64,000 bases of DNA from Verpa conica (lineage: Eukaryota; Ascomycota; Pezizomycetes; Pezizales; Morchellaceae), in the NCBI GenBank assembly GCA_033030425.1, contig JAUFSD010000017.1, positions 620,001 to 684,000 on the forward strand, in the 5' to 3' direction. Both the position numbers and the translations under genes were made by a program. Of this stretch, positions 33,843-46,306 are shown piece by piece (position 1 is the stretch's first letter; every line of letters starts with the position of its first letter). The notes under the pieces were generated by a model that made no database searches, was not told the origin of the DNA, and saw only the letters and a list, made by a program, of their open reading frames with translations.

Positions 33843-35147
33843 GGCACCTCTTTATAACAGTTCACTGGCTCTACTATACTCTACAATCCTCTGGGCCAAA
33901 CACGGCTTGTGTGTGGGTGGGAGGAGTTTTGTATGGAGAAGGAAAGCTGGTGATATAATGATGGGGTGGGAGGGGGCGAGTGGGGAGAGGATATCGTGGA
34001 CGGCTGACGGGGTTCAGATAGGGAAGCTTGAAAAGGACAGGATACAAATGAGGACCTTGGCGGCTCAGGAGTCCATGGGAAACTCCAAAGGAGACCGCCG
34101 AAAATTTCAGCCAGGAACGCGTGCACGGGCAACTCCTATCCCACCCCTTTCCCTGAGCTGCGTCAAGGTGCAGCAGCTGACTAAGGATCTTCGCATGGTC
34201 TGGGTGGCCTGTCACGCTTTTTTGAGGAACCTCCTGCTAGTAAGTACATGTACTATACACAGCCCTCGCACATCCATGCCTTTGCTTGTAGGTCCCTGCT
34301 AAACTTAAATTTCACGTTAGGGAATATACAGTAGGATAACGTGCTTGCATGACTTTTATAGGCTCAGCGAATATATTCCCTCTGCCCCTGCTATAATCTC
34401 CCCCACCGGTCCACTTATCAGTGTTTGTTCCATTACTAATACAACTATAATCTTAGCGCTTAGTCTGGTGGATCTTTAACTGTACTATTGCTGACTGGAT
34501 ACTAATAGTCTCTAGCATAAACATAAAATCTAGGCAAAATAAAGAGAGAGTGGAGTAATAGAATAGAATCAATTCACCCAAACACCACTATTGCCGTAAC
34601 AAAAAATTCGCACAAGAAACTACAATGACCAATCTATAACCAGCAACAGCCTACTCTAGCTACAGATCTACACGCAGAGCCCCACATTGCATCTAGCTCC
34701 TAGCCAATCTACAGATCAGCTATAGAGACTTACTCCCATAACCCGGAATCTATAAGAATATCAATTTTGATTCTATGTATAGGGTTTTGGGGCATATACA
34801 TACACCAAGAGTCACCTTCTACCCTAAATACAACACCAAATAACTCGGTGAATACAAAAAATTGAAACAAGCTAGTTTCTACAGGAAAAACTAGCTATAA
34901 GAATATTACTTATAAGAATTTTCTTAGAACAAGACCCTCCTAAAAGAGCCTTACTAGACTACATTTAAATTTAATAATATTCCCCTCATGTTGCGCTAGA
35001 AAACTCTTTATAAGAATATTCTTCTAAGTTTACGGTAATCTTCAGTTCCAACCGTATTCTTATAGCTAGCTTCTATCACGAAGATAATACACGTATTTGT
35101 AAGAGAAGAAGATAATGTTTTATTAAGCTATCGATGTTCTATATAAG
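33843..35147. other. MSC2 upstream region and AT-rich DNA
   Basis: About 450 bp of GC-balanced upstream sequence, then AT-rich DNA with short repeated TATAAGAATATT motifs near 34,890-35,040. No gene is seen. Confidence 0.5.
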
Positions 35148-35181
35148 CATGTGGGGCTAGCGTAAGGCTAGCCCATACATG
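35148..35181. repeat. Hairpin-forming palindrome
   Basis: GGGCTAGC at 35154-35161 pairs with GCTAGCCC at 35167-35174 around a 5 nt loop. Flanking CATGT/ACATG bases extend the stem. Confidence 0.6.
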
Positions 35182-35242
35182 TGGCTAGTGTCCATAACGA
35201 GCCACTTACTGCTAACGTACCGTAACAGCTTCTATGGAAGAG

Positions 35243-35619
35243 CAAATGTGTCATAATTCAATTTCCCACCGGTGGTAAAATAATGGACAAATACACTGGA
35301 GTACAGTATAAAACTGGACCACCTGTCTGGAATACTATAGTGGTCCACAATAGCCCACTGGTTTAACACAAATATCTCACACATAACTATCCCTTTAATC
35401 CTGATCTAGGTCTTATCTTTCCCTTTAGAGGCAATAGCCAAGGATCCAGCTTCAAGTGGTGCTTCATGTATTTTAATTGGTAAATTTTCATGTCTTACTT
35501 AATCTTTTAATTGTGGACCATCATAGTATTCTAGACAGATAGTCCGGTTTTATACTGTATTCCAGCATGTTTGCCCATGATTTTACCACCAGTGGGAAAA
35601 TTAATTTTTGACACATTTG
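35243..35619. mobile_element. 377 bp foldback element with ~109 bp inverted repeats
   Basis: Arms 35243-35351 and 35510-35619 are inverted copies at roughly 80% identity. Both begin CAAATGTGTCA and both contain ACAGTATAAAAC and the terminal GGTCCACAAT. The 158 bp core has no reading frame. No target-site duplication is clear. The divergence between arms suggests an old, inactive copy. Confidence 0.75.
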
Positions 35620-36421
35620 ACGCCCCATATTATCGAGGATAGTGAAATAGCACTTGATTCAGAGCTAAGCTCGGGATAAGCTCTCAGACACTGAGCCTTG
35701 CATGCTCTTGACAGCCCTAATCCTTACACCTCTAGTACGTAATATTACTCAATTTTCCCAAATAGAGCAGATATAGCTGCTTTGATAGTAAACCCGCTAC
35801 AGCCAATATATCCAGCTCTTGTTTAATTATAGCTAGCCCTCACATCATAACCAAGATAGAATCTCAATCATAGCCTCTCAGTTGTCCACCTCCGGTGTTA
35901 TATAACTATATTTCTGGCTTGAAACAGGTCTTTCTATCAAGGGTCTAGAAAGTCCATAGATTTTAGTGTATACTTCTCTGGTTACAGAGTTATCGTACAC
36001 ATTCAGCAATCATACTCGAGAAGTGTGTAGATTATATATTTCGCAATTGATAATATGTAGTACAATAGCGTGTAGCAAAAAATACGTCCCTCAATCGCAA
36101 AGCAGGAAAAAGGAGTTCTCAACCATTCGTATCACGAAAAGGAGACTAGCATGTAGATAGACTATCAAAATAGAAAAGTACCCCTCCCACCTCCCCATGT
36201 CCATTTTATCAACGCCATTATGAAACAAAAGAGAGATAAAGGCTCTATCGCAGATAAAAAATACATGAAAAAATAAACAATCAATTTAATGACCAAGCAA
36301 GACAACAAAACCACACTTTTCAGTCTAGGTTAAATAAAACAAAAAATGGATCAAAATTTGCAAATCAAATAAGTCCTCCCTTAACCCCAGCATATAGCGA
36401 CATTACAGCATTCGTAGAAAT
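35620..36421. other. TFIIB 3' flank, AT-rich
   Basis: No gene is seen. Confidence 0.5.
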
Positions 36422-37483
36422 TTAGGACGACGGAAGCAAGTTAATATCTCCCTTTCCATTCTCGATCCACTTCGGATCGATAAGCTTCTCGCGGTCGTTA
36501 TAGAGATGCTTATAGGCGTTTCGAATCGTTCCGTCACTCACACCTGCAACACCCGAAATTTCTTTCGCAGTCTTAGGTTGTTTCATAAGGTAAGAAACCA
36601 TATAAATACAAGCCGCAGCACTAGAGATAGGTGATCTTCCTGCCAAGGTACCGGTATTTGCCGCCCTGCTTGCAAGCTCTTGCGCAATCGTGGTGCAGTT
36701 CTGAGTCAGGTTCAGATTATTACAGTAACGAATCATGAGATCGTGGGCCTTTGTCGAGCTTGTAGTCCTGTACTGCTGACTATCATCCACGATACCACCG
36801 CTTTTTGTGATCTCTTCCATCTTTTTGCTATCTTGTGCGGCAAAAAACTTCTCCAGAGCCTTAAAAACACGCCCAATCTCCTTCTTAGGGACCTTTGTCA
36901 ACGCAAAGATCTCGCGGAATGTTCGTGGGACGTTACATTGACGGCAGGCGATGAAGATGCATCCAGCGATGATGGCTTCTTGGGGTTTGCCTTTGAAGGC
37001 CTTGTTGTCATCAACGACCTTGAACAACTGCTTCGCCGCATCGGACACAATCTTCTGGATATTAATCGAATCGCAAAAGGCTCCAATCTCCTTATACGCA
37101 GCCAAAAGACCCTTCGCAGTCTTATCGTGCGACGTCTTGCTCTGCGCTCTATGAAGCTCCCGACCCGCACCACCAGGTGTATACGAAATCGTCGTCTCGA
37201 GCTGTGCACCATTCAAGAAGGGATTCGCGGCATCTCCGACACGCGAGGGGTCGTCACCGCCTTGATCATCGTTCGAGAATGTACGCCATTCTGACCGGGT
37301 ATCAACGATACGGTCACCGAGAACTAGCCCGCAGGAACCGCATACCATGTCACCGGATGAGAATTCTTCGACAAGGTTTGCTGGGCACTCTCGACAGTCA
37401 GGACACATCACAGAAACATTATGGTTGGCTTCCCAGGCCTTCTGCTGGGCAGCCGTTGGAGCGGCGGGTGGAAGCATCGCCAT
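36422..37483 (-). CDS. SUA7: Transcription initiation factor TFIIB
   Basis: General RNA polymerase II factor bridging TBP and the polymerase. A 353 aa protein from a single exon. The N-terminal zinc ribbon has C27, C30, C48 and C51 (VMCPDC... VCGSCG). The B-reader/linker follows (VDTRSEWRTFSNDDQ). Two cyclin-like repeats follow: the first from about 125 with IIAGCIFIACRQCNVPRTF, the second from about 235 with ISSAAACIYMVSYLMKQPKT and GVSDGTIRNAYKHLY. The start is the first of two close ATGs (MAML). A CCCTAACCCT motif lies about 340 bp upstream. Nothing unusual in the sequence. Confidence 0.97.
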   Translation of the reverse strand: MAMLPPAAPTAAQQKAWEANHNVSVMCPDCRECPANLVEEFSSGDMVCGSCGLVLGDRIVDTRSEWRTFSNDDQGGDDPSRVGDAANPFLNGAQLETTISYTPGGAGRELHRAQSKTSHDKTAKGLLAAYKEIGAFCDSINIQKIVSDAAKQLFKVVDDNKAFKGKPQEAIIAGCIFIACRQCNVPRTFREIFALTKVPKKEIGRVFKALEKFFAAQDSKKMEEITKSGGIVDDSQQYRTTSSTKAHDLMIRYCNNLNLTQNCTTIAQELASRAANTGTLAGRSPISSAAACIYMVSYLMKQPKTAKEISGVAGVSDGTIRNAYKHLYNDREKLIDPKWIENGKGDINLLPSS

Positions 37484-38117
37484 CGTCCCTCAAATGTTCG
37501 TTGGCGGACGAGGGGATCGGAGTTGTACGCGCTGGAGAAGAGGTGATCGGGCGAACTGGGTGGGCGATGGGCCGCTCAGTTGGAAAAGTCTTCCGACCCC
37601 GATCCTCCTACTCAGCGAATAGAATCCCCTTCTTTGCAACTTCCGACCTAACAGTAACGACCGATAGAAATACTGGGAGTGCCTATGGGCAGATGTGATA
37701 CAGAAGCGCTATGGGGGAGCGCTGGACGGTGGCGATGGAAGTTGGTTGATGAATGGAGGGTCAAGTCAGTCCAAGGCGGCAGTGTCAAGAACATGGTGTT
37801 GTTTGGTAAGCAGGAGAATCCCTAACCCTGAAAACCGGGATGAAGCTTGCTACGAGAATAGGAGTTATTTAGAACGACCCAACAAAAGAACAAAGGACAG
37901 GGAGACAAAGGCCCTCGGAATTTTCATTCTCAGACTTGTCATAGCTATCGCAGTCCTGTTTGATAAAGGGTATTTACACAAACGCTCCAACTCGTGAAAT
38001 CACTGGATAGCCTAGAATGTTCCATCCCATGAATAGGTAACTAATTTCCCCGACCCTTACGCCCCAGCAGGGAAACTACTCAGAGTTTCATAACCCCAGA
38101 GAGCAATTTTATCACAA
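37484..38117. promoter_or_regulatory. TFIIB upstream region / NAD kinase 3' flank
   Basis: 634 bp without a gene. CCCTAACCCT is at 37820-37829. Confidence 0.5.
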
Positions 38118-40005
38118 CTACGAAAAGCTCTCTTGCCTCGCTCTAGCACCCCAATTCATAGTGCGCCTAATTGAGTCAAACCAATCCTTGTTCTCACCCT
38201 TGCACTGGACAGAGGGAAAAGGGAAACGGGACGCGGTGATCATAACGTAATCACCCTCTGTAAGTACCCATTAGACTAGTCGAATATTAAGACAGAGGGA
38301 ATATTACGCTGTAACTCAATCCTTTGGCGCCCGTCGAAAGAGACCCAAGCAGTAGTACGGGCGTCATACGGAACACCAACACGAAGGACCATAGAGTCTG
38401 GAAGTATCAAAGGGCGGAAAGTGAGACTATGCGCACAGATTGGAGAGACCTGACAAATCCGTTAATGACAATAAGGTCGATATATATTGCAAGTGAGTCA
38501 TACAAGCATTGCTGGGATCTCAGGGTAGCAGAGAGAACCGCCGGCGGCGAGATTATACGCTGTGGAACCAGTTGGAGTGGCAATGCACACACCATCAGCC
38601 TGAACAGTTGTGAGGTGCATATCGTCACCGTAAAGCTCCATTGCTGACATCGCTATTTAGAAAACAAAATTAGCATAGTTCTAAAAGTAGTGAAATGGCA
38701 TGATAGAGCTACATACTAGCATTTGGTCCACGATCAACAACAATCTCATTGAGGACGGTATAACATTCATCAAAACGATGAGTCAACTGCCTATTGGAAG
38801 CAGTATCCAAGATCTCCTCTGTAATATCACGGTCTTTCTTATCCACCCCAGGTTTATCATGGCAACGCATAATCGCCCCTAAAGACTCCACATCAGTAAC
38901 AAAAAATAGTTCGAGTGACCATTTATGACGAACAAACCTTGAAACCTCAGTCTCAGCCCGATAAAAACCCCATCTTTAATGGCCGATGAAAGAGTATCTT
39001 GAAAAACCGGGAAATCAAACTTTGTCAAGAATCCCAAAGACCCAAGAGCAAACGATAACACAGGCGGAACGACCTTTTGGAATAGCCAACTCGCATATAA
39101 AACCGTGCCATCACCTCCCAATGTCAACACCATATCGAACGTATGAGGCTTCGTCTTACAGAGCTCAGCATCCCACCAGTAGAGACGTGACTTATAATGA
39201 GGATACTGCTTGAACAAGCCTTCAATATCCAACTCTGGAGAATCCTTAAAAAAACTGTCAATATAGACAATAAACGCTTTCTCCCTCTCTGGAGACAATA
39301 ACCATTCAGTCAACCCTCTTGTATGCTTGATGAGGGCCTTATCGTATGTCTTCGTCAAGATCATCACACTCTTAACCCTAACCTTAAGACGCATATTGCA
39401 AAACCTCTTACTCAGTTCTCCCACACCGAGGACCATATCTGAGAGCTCTGACTTGCTCATAAACGGCGGGATATTTTGTTCAATCCTCCTCTCAATAGGG
39501 TTATTTCTATTACACTCCAGCGGGCCATTGACACGGTGGTTATCAGTCGCATCCTGATACCCTTCGAGATGTGAATGAATGAAGCAGCTGCTGCGAGATC
39601 TGTTCGTACCGCGTTCCCCTTCCCCTGGAGAAGCAGCATTTGTGAGCAAGAGACGTTCCATGTTGATTATCGAAGACTTTCTTCGACGGTTTGCTTGAAC
39701 GTGAGGATCAAAAGTTATCTATAGAGAGAAACTAAGTAAGCTCCTAGAGAATATATAGGAACAAAGACGACAGATAAGCCCCATGCCTAGATCGGGTTAA
39801 TGATTAGCTCACCTGAAGGACATGTTCATCAACCTCTTCATCGTCGCCATATACCGCATGGTCACGCTGCGGGTTATCAGCCGTCACCCTAGCAAACGTC
39901 ACATCGTCATGGCAAAAAAATAGAAGGCCATACATTGCTATTATCGGGCAGTGGCAGCTGCAACCTTGAATCCTCAATGATCGTTGGAATGCCCGTGGAA
40001 GCCAT
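38118..40005 (-). CDS. NAD kinase, 7 exons
   Basis: Makes NADP from NAD and ATP (ATP-NAD kinase, Utr1/Pos5 family). Exons 39934-40005, 39813-39866, 38938-39718, 38717-38878, 38504-38652, 38308-38449 and 38118-38257 give 499 aa. The catalytic [14 protein letters not shown] is at about 241-254 (GGDGT 243-247). Then come [55 protein letters not shown] and [17 protein letters not shown], the last one crossing an intron. The C-terminal [18 protein letters not shown] block closes the fold. No mitochondrial presequence is clear, so a cytosolic Utr1-type enzyme is most likely. The second exon is only 54 bp. An in-frame ATG at 39935 reading through the first intron would give a different N-terminus. 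Confidence 0.93.
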
Positions 40006-40731
40006 GATGTGCCTCTAACCTTATCGCCGCTGTAATGTAAGCTTCGCTTGATTCTAATATATATTTACGATAAACCAAAGGCTAGGCAGAACAAAAGCTC
40101 CTGAGTGGTCTACTGATTGTTTAACTGAAAAGGATGGTATTAAGAATAGTATGGTAGGGTCCTTATGGTGGTTAACAAACCCCTCCCTCTCTTCCCCCAC
40201 CTGCTGCTTTCAGGTCGTGGCTTCGGGTTTCCCCGGAAATGATGTCATGAACCGTTTTTTCGGCCCAATCCCGGGAAACAACACAAAAATGGCGACACAG
40301 GGGCAGGTGCAGGTAAGACGATCGGGCATCGGAAACAAGATAGTTGCAGGTTTCAGGTTAAAGACTACGACTACACCTTAAGTCAAATCAAGCTTTTCCA
40401 GGTTCATTGAACCTAGCCAAATATCGACACCCACCAAGTAATAATATAAATCCACAATCTACCAAACCATATCAAAATGCATGCATGTAGTAGAATACTA
40501 ATATACAACCACTATTCTTAGAATATAGTAGTAGTCGAGTACAGTGGGGAAAAAAAAGAAAAATATCTACCTGCCTCCCCACCCCCTATCCATACAAACT
40601 AAGCTCAGATCATGAATAAAATCAACAAAAAACATTATTTGTACCAAAACCACACAAGAAATACAGAATCAAAAAAATAAACCTTAGCCCTTGCTTGCAT
40701 TCATAGTTTCCCCCTCATTGAACATACAGAA
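40006..40731. promoter_or_regulatory. NAD kinase upstream region / NUP170 3' flank
   Basis: 726 bp without a supported gene. Confidence 0.5.
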
Positions 40732-43700
40732 TTATCCCAACCTTTTTGTAATCTCCTCTACAACCCTCACGATCCTCTCTTTATCCTGGCCGTCTGCGAT
40801 CGACCCCGCGAACCCCACCAACACATTCTTCACCATCTCCGTCTTCAACCCTACCTCACCACCCCTTCTCACGGCAGCCGCGAACCACTTCTCAGCCACA
40901 AACACGGCATCGCGGACCAACCTCCTTCTCGCAGTCCCCTTAAATGGGACCTCATCACGCCAGAACATCTCATCGAGTATCCTCAAAATAGTCTCATTTG
41001 CAATCCCGGCTTCAGACAAAGTATCAACGACCCATGTAGGTGGGCCCACATCACGCTGATTCTCGTAGGCATAGATCTCAAGAAGAGGAACGAGGTCATT
41101 GGGAGGGAAGATGTATTCCGACAACGAGAAGCGAGCCCCGAGACGACGAACGGTGTCAGCGACGAGCTCGAAAGGTTGTACACGTTGCTCTGTGATGGCT
41201 TTCTCGTGGACCTGGGAGATAAGCTGTTCCCAGCACTTCTTAATCTCGTTGGCACCACGGTAATCGGCGCCTTGGAAGATGGCGAGGCAGATATCCATGT
41301 AGCCATATGGATCCGCATACTTGTTGAAAAGCTATTCACAAATACAGTCAGCCGTCATACGCAAAGGGTAGGAGCGGGGGGAACAAACATCACTCAAGCT
41401 GATCAAATTCGAATCCAATTCCTTGGTCAACCTCTCTTTCTTCCCCGGGCTAATCCTCTCATCTTCCTTGATTCTCCTTAACACGTCATCCTGGATTGCT
41501 GCCACATCTAGCTCCTCCTGGATAGTATGACTCAACTCATTCATCTTTTGCCTCGTTCCTATTGGTCCATAGCTATTACAGAACCCTCTCGCACGACTCA
41601 AAAACTCCAACCTTCTTGCCAACGGGAGCACAAACTCACTCTGCGCAAGCTTATGAAGCACCTCCGCCGCAGCAAAGAAGTTCTCGCGACGCGCATGGTA
41701 CTGCCATAATAACTCGCAATGAGGGAGTGAATTAATAGAGGTACGCTTAAGATACGAGAGCACATGCGGTGATTCCACATCAAGGAGCCGCTCAGTTTGA
41801 CTCCCGCCCCCTCGATTGAAGAGCCAGTCGTAGAGAGTGTTGTGGAATGTCTCGTCGGTAGAGCTGTAAACGAGAGTCCATGTGTCGTTGCGAAGACGAG
41901 TAGCCGGGCTAGGTACACCGTCGATCATTTCCGGGGCGGTACCATAAACAGCATCTAGCTCTTCAAGAACCTCAAAAATAAGTTCATAACACTCAACCCT
42001 CTTAATATAGAAAACAGCCCTTGGATCCTATCTCCATTCAATTAGCACCAATCACCTCTCTCCAAAAAAAAAAGAAGAAACTTACGCTGTCTAATGCACC
42101 ACCAGCCAAAAATCCCAATGCCTCATTACCCCTATCATTCTCATCTGCCACCTTTAGCGCCAGCTGCACTGCTCCTGGGTAATAGCTCAAACTTCGATAC
42201 TCCTCTAAGGTATCTCTTAGATTCTCCATCGTTAAGCTCCCCGCAGTCTCTTCAAACAGTCTCAAGGATTCCCGGAGTAGTCTATTCCTCGCGTCCGGAT
42301 CTGCCTCTTCCATCTTTGCCCGGCGAACTTGTTCAATGGCTTTAAAAACAACCACATCATCAGCCGAACAGAAGGACCCGCATCTTCGTCTCAACGCATC
42401 CGCAATTGTATCTACATTCATTCCCGCCGCAATATTCCTATTCACGATAGCGGTAACGAGATCCTTTGCAAGCGCCTGCCCACTCTCAGAGGTGAAGAGA
42501 CCAGCATAGGTCGTCCGCTTCACATCATCTCGTTGGCCACTGGGCAGGCTAAGTATAATATCATCAAGTCTATCGTCAAAAAGGAAGAGCACGAACGAGA
42601 TACCCTCGATCATACTGGCATTGAGTGAAACAAGTGCATGCAACATACGATGCTCCGCCTGCTGCGCAACTTCCTCAACACGACTACCCAGACCCATGAG
42701 TGACTCCGCACCGGACAACCCGACAATGAAGCTCCGATTTGTCTGCAAGAAATCAGATAACCTAACCAGCTGTTCCTGGATCCCTTTCAGTTTTGGAATT
42801 GCGACGTTACTCTTATAGGACACACCCCCAGTCGCAGCGGGAGTCTCGATAATCATAACGCTCTTCCATATTGATCTAACAATCCTTGAGATATACAACG
42901 CAATGCCTTCCGCCCTACCAGAGACTTTGATATTATCAAGGCTTGGCAACGCAGAAGAGTCGTACGAGTCGTAGATACTCTCGGTCCGCGGCTTCCCACC
43001 AAACTCGATAAAATATTTACGAGCGAGATCGCACACTTCGACGTCTGTGATACGCGCTTGCATCTGGTTGACGGTCTCAATGCTAGCACCGCAGGCAACA
43101 GCGAGGGCAGATGCACAACCTTCACCGCGTCCATACGTCTCAAAAAACTTCCGCACCTCACCCTCGACCCCGAGTGGGGAGCTGGTGGAGCCGTAGCGGA
43201 TGGCTGCGTCAAATACCTCTACGAGTCTTCGTCGCTTAATAACATGAATTCCAGAATTTGTTAAGATTGCAACCTCGGTCGGCGGTAAATCATATTGCAC
43301 CGCAGCCTCATTTCCAAACCCATTTGGTCCCTTGCTCGCGCCAAAGGGGGCAGAAACAAGTTCGACTGCCTCTACGCGAGAATCAAGCTGCATTGTCATC
43401 CCTGTCTCGGCGAGCTGGAGTCTAGATGTTCCGCTTTCTGCCAATAGCGCGATCTTCCCAGAGTCGGGGGCAGAAAGGAACAGTTCATCCACATTTGAAT
43501 CGGCCTTGTCTACGAAGCAGAAGAAGTATCCAGGCGGGAACACCTTAGCTCTTCGTGTGGGTTTAAGGGAGCTCTGGCCGGACCCCGGGGGTGGGAAACG
43601 GACGTGGATAACTTGCATTGCTGTTGGTGCGGTATCGGAGCCTCCAAAACCATATTCAGAAGTGACAGCACTCATAAATAGTCTACAACCTGAAGTCGTT

Positions 43701-45136
43701 ATGGCAATCAAATGAGTCCGGCGAGCTTCAGAAGAGGTGACGGGGCTGATAGCAATGATAGGAGTTTTGGGCTCCAGTAATGGGGTATTCCCAATCATGA
43801 CTCTGATGTTTGCCAGGGTGTGAGAGAAAGAATGAGTGATTGTTAATTGGAGATTGGTATCTCCTTTGACGTGGAAAGCCCGGATTGCCGATTTAGATGA
43901 CAGGGTATAAAGGAGGTTTCGTGTATCGTCCATGACCATCTGAACAATATACTCGGCTACGAAATCAACCAACCTTAATAAGCTCATGGCCTTCTTTTGT
44001 AAATATATCGAGAAACTCACTATCTTTAGGACCACCCAAGAAAGGGAGTCTTGGAGCAAATGATGAAACACCACCGCTGGTATGGCAAACCTTCCCACAC
44101 CTTCCAAAAAACCATTTTTCATCTGCCTATGTACTTGTTAGCTACTACCACAAACATACGAAATCCCGAGCTCTTGGCATACCTGATATGTGAATTCATA
44201 AACATCGTTATCCCCCCTTCCCCCAAAGAAAATCCTTCCTGTATTCTTACTCCCCTCAATAATACTAACGCCCAGCCCCTTTGTGGGCACACTCATATCC
44301 GTTTTGTAAAGCGTGACATCCTTCCCACCATGACCATTCGTAACTGCCTGTACTCCCAGCAGGAATATATCCACCGTCGTAGCCACCACCAAGACATAAT
44401 TCACGTTATTCACAAAGACCCCAGCCTTTGGTGTGAGCAGACGAACAGCAGTGATATTATTCGGCTGCGCTTCGTAGCCCTGAAACGAACCCTGTGTAGT
44501 GTAATCCCACAAATAAAGCCTATTGTCAACCGTAATCCACGCCTGCTTTAGCTCTGCAAACAGCCCCATGAGCGTGTGCGATGTTGCGCGATTATACTGC
44601 TCAAAGATTGAATCTGGAATAGTATGACTGAAGGATCTCTGAAACGGCTCCCATGCCGGAGACCTTGGGAGGTCATAATCTGACGATTGACCTTCTGTTG
44701 ACGCCATTAGTCCCCCGCGCGAAAAGAAAGAAAAGAAGAAAGAAAACATACGAGAAACTATATCATCCAACTGCGGATACCGAGCCTCGGTAGTCAAGTA
44801 CTCATTAACAGTCTTTGCTGCGCGCGCAACAGGACTCAAATTATCTGTTGTTGCCTGAACCTTCTGCTGCTGCTGCGGGTGCGGTACAACATCACCAGTA
44901 GCAGAGACGAAAGCCTGTGGTGGACGTTCTGGGGTAACGAAGACTGACGATCCGGGGGGTGCGTATGTGCTGCCACTGCTGCCACCGCCCCTCACCGCAG
45001 GTGTTCGTAGCTCTGCTGGGAGTTCTGGGTATCCAGGATTGTTTCCGGAGGAGGTGGGTGCGGAATGGCTGCTGGGTGCCGTGTAGAGTGAGGATTGGAA
45101 CTGTCGCTGAGAAGGCGGGGTCTCGAATATCGACAT
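40732..45136 (-). CDS. NUP170: Nucleoporin NUP170 (Nup155 family), 6 exons
   Basis: Large structural nucleoporin of the inner ring of the nuclear pore. Exons 44752-45136, 44183-44694, 44021-44126, 42086-43956, 41389-42027 and 40732-41331 give 1370 aa, close to the usual length. The N-terminal beta-propeller carries PRSPAWEPFQRSF, LMGLFAELKQAWITVDNRLY, LWDYTTQGSFQGYEAQPNNI and MDDTRNLLYTLSSKSAI. The helical C-terminal half contains ELLWQYHARRENFFAAAEVL and DLFNKYADPYGYMDICLAIF, the latter joined across the last intron. The start at MSIFETPPSQ is chosen; frames upstream are CT-repeat leader. The third intron has a perfect GTGAGT donor and hides an otherwise open frame. Confidence 0.95.
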
Positions 45137-45192
45137 TTTTTTCTCTCTCTCTCTCACAGTCTCTCACTCACTCACTCTCTCTCTTTCTCGTT
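45137..45192. repeat. CT-rich leader upstream of NUP170
   Basis: A (TC)n and (TCAC)n tract directly 5' of the NUP170 ATG; purine-rich (GA) on the coding strand. Likely 5' UTR or core promoter. Confidence 0.6.
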
Positions 45193-45618
45193 GAGTTCTT
45201 GTCGCGTGTGGGTCGAGATGGAGAGTTCAGAGGCCCTAGGCGGAAATGGGAAATGCCGAGTATCTCTTGGAAGAGGGGTTGCTGTTCAGGTTGATATGGA
45301 TGGGGACGCGTTGAGGGAGGGGTATGGAGGTGGATTGGAGGAACGCCGTTACGCGGGCGATGGAGGGTTGACGTGAACGTTTACGGTAGATAACTACAAC
45401 TTTCGTGTTGGTTGCGGTGATGTGCTGATTTCTCTTGGCGTGTCTGGGCGTTTTTGTTGGGCTGTCCAGTGCGGTGCCTGGGAATATGCAGAGATGCCAG
45501 TGGTTTAGAGGAAATGCACGGAGGTCAGCGAGAATGTCACAAGATGATGGAATGATTCTATTTATTATTAAAAGACAATAGCAAGGTCTTAACCAGAAGT
45601 TCGAGTGCTTATAGATAC
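45193..45618. other. NUP170 upstream region
   Basis: No gene is seen. Confidence 0.45.
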
Positions 45619-46126
45619 ATGTATGGTGCGCACGGGCTCAAATGTCGACCAATCATATTTTAGGGTGGAACGCCCCTATTATGCCCAAGTGTGCCCAAGT
45701 GTGCCTAAATATGCTCAAGTATGCCAAAATATACCAATTCTACAGGCTACTTTCTCCCCAAAGAGAAAATATCCCTCTATCCCTAGTAAAACCTCCCCTA
45801 TGAATATAACTATTTAGACCCAAGTCACTAGATATTATAAAGACATAAGAAGCCCTTTAAATATTAATTTTAGGAAAAAAGTTGCCTAAGTATATATCAT
45901 CATGGTGTAGGTATTTTAAGGAACGTTCCACAGTGCATTTTCTGCACCTAAAATTGAGGCTTTATTCCACAACAACCACTGGTCTCCATGGCCTGAAAAA
46001 AGTAGGGAATGTTTAATCATACTATAAAAGAATTCCCTACTTTTCCTGGAAGATTTGGTCTATCAGGGGCATCAGAATATCGGTCCAAAATGTTGGTCGA
46101 CATCTGAAACCGCGCGCACCATACAT
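45619..46126. mobile_element. ~508 bp element with imperfect inverted repeats
   Basis: The left end ATGTATGGTGCGC and the inverted right end match perfectly for 13 bp. Matching then continues imperfectly, including ATGTCGACCAA in both, for about 40 bp. TA lies just inside the palindromic edge, so true ends may be TGGTGCGC at a TA site. The core holds a decayed 10 bp tandem repeat (TGCCCAAGTG-like, about 45,680-45,735) and a hairpin (AAAAGTAGGGAAT / ATTCCCTACTTTT at 45,997-46,044). No protein is encoded. Confidence 0.55.
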
Positions 46127-46306
46127 ACTCCTGTTTCAAAAACATACACTGAGGTACCAACATCCCATCTCACCGCAAACAAAAGAACGCAAACAGAATA
46201 CCCAGAAAAATCAGAACCTCGAAAACAACTAGAATGCTTTTACTTTAGAGTGAAATCTCTATCTATCTATGCTCCTTCCACACACTTACACATACCCAAC
46301 TCACAC

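Noticed and set aside
33841..34302. 153-codon plus-strand frame upstream of MSC2
   Set aside because: It overlaps the MSC2 start codon antisense, has no recognisable domain and competes with other open frames in the same GC-balanced promoter.
38190..38240. Suspected frameshift in the last NAD kinase exon
   Set aside because: On careful re-reading the base run has four T on the coding strand and the frame is continuous through the conserved C-terminus.
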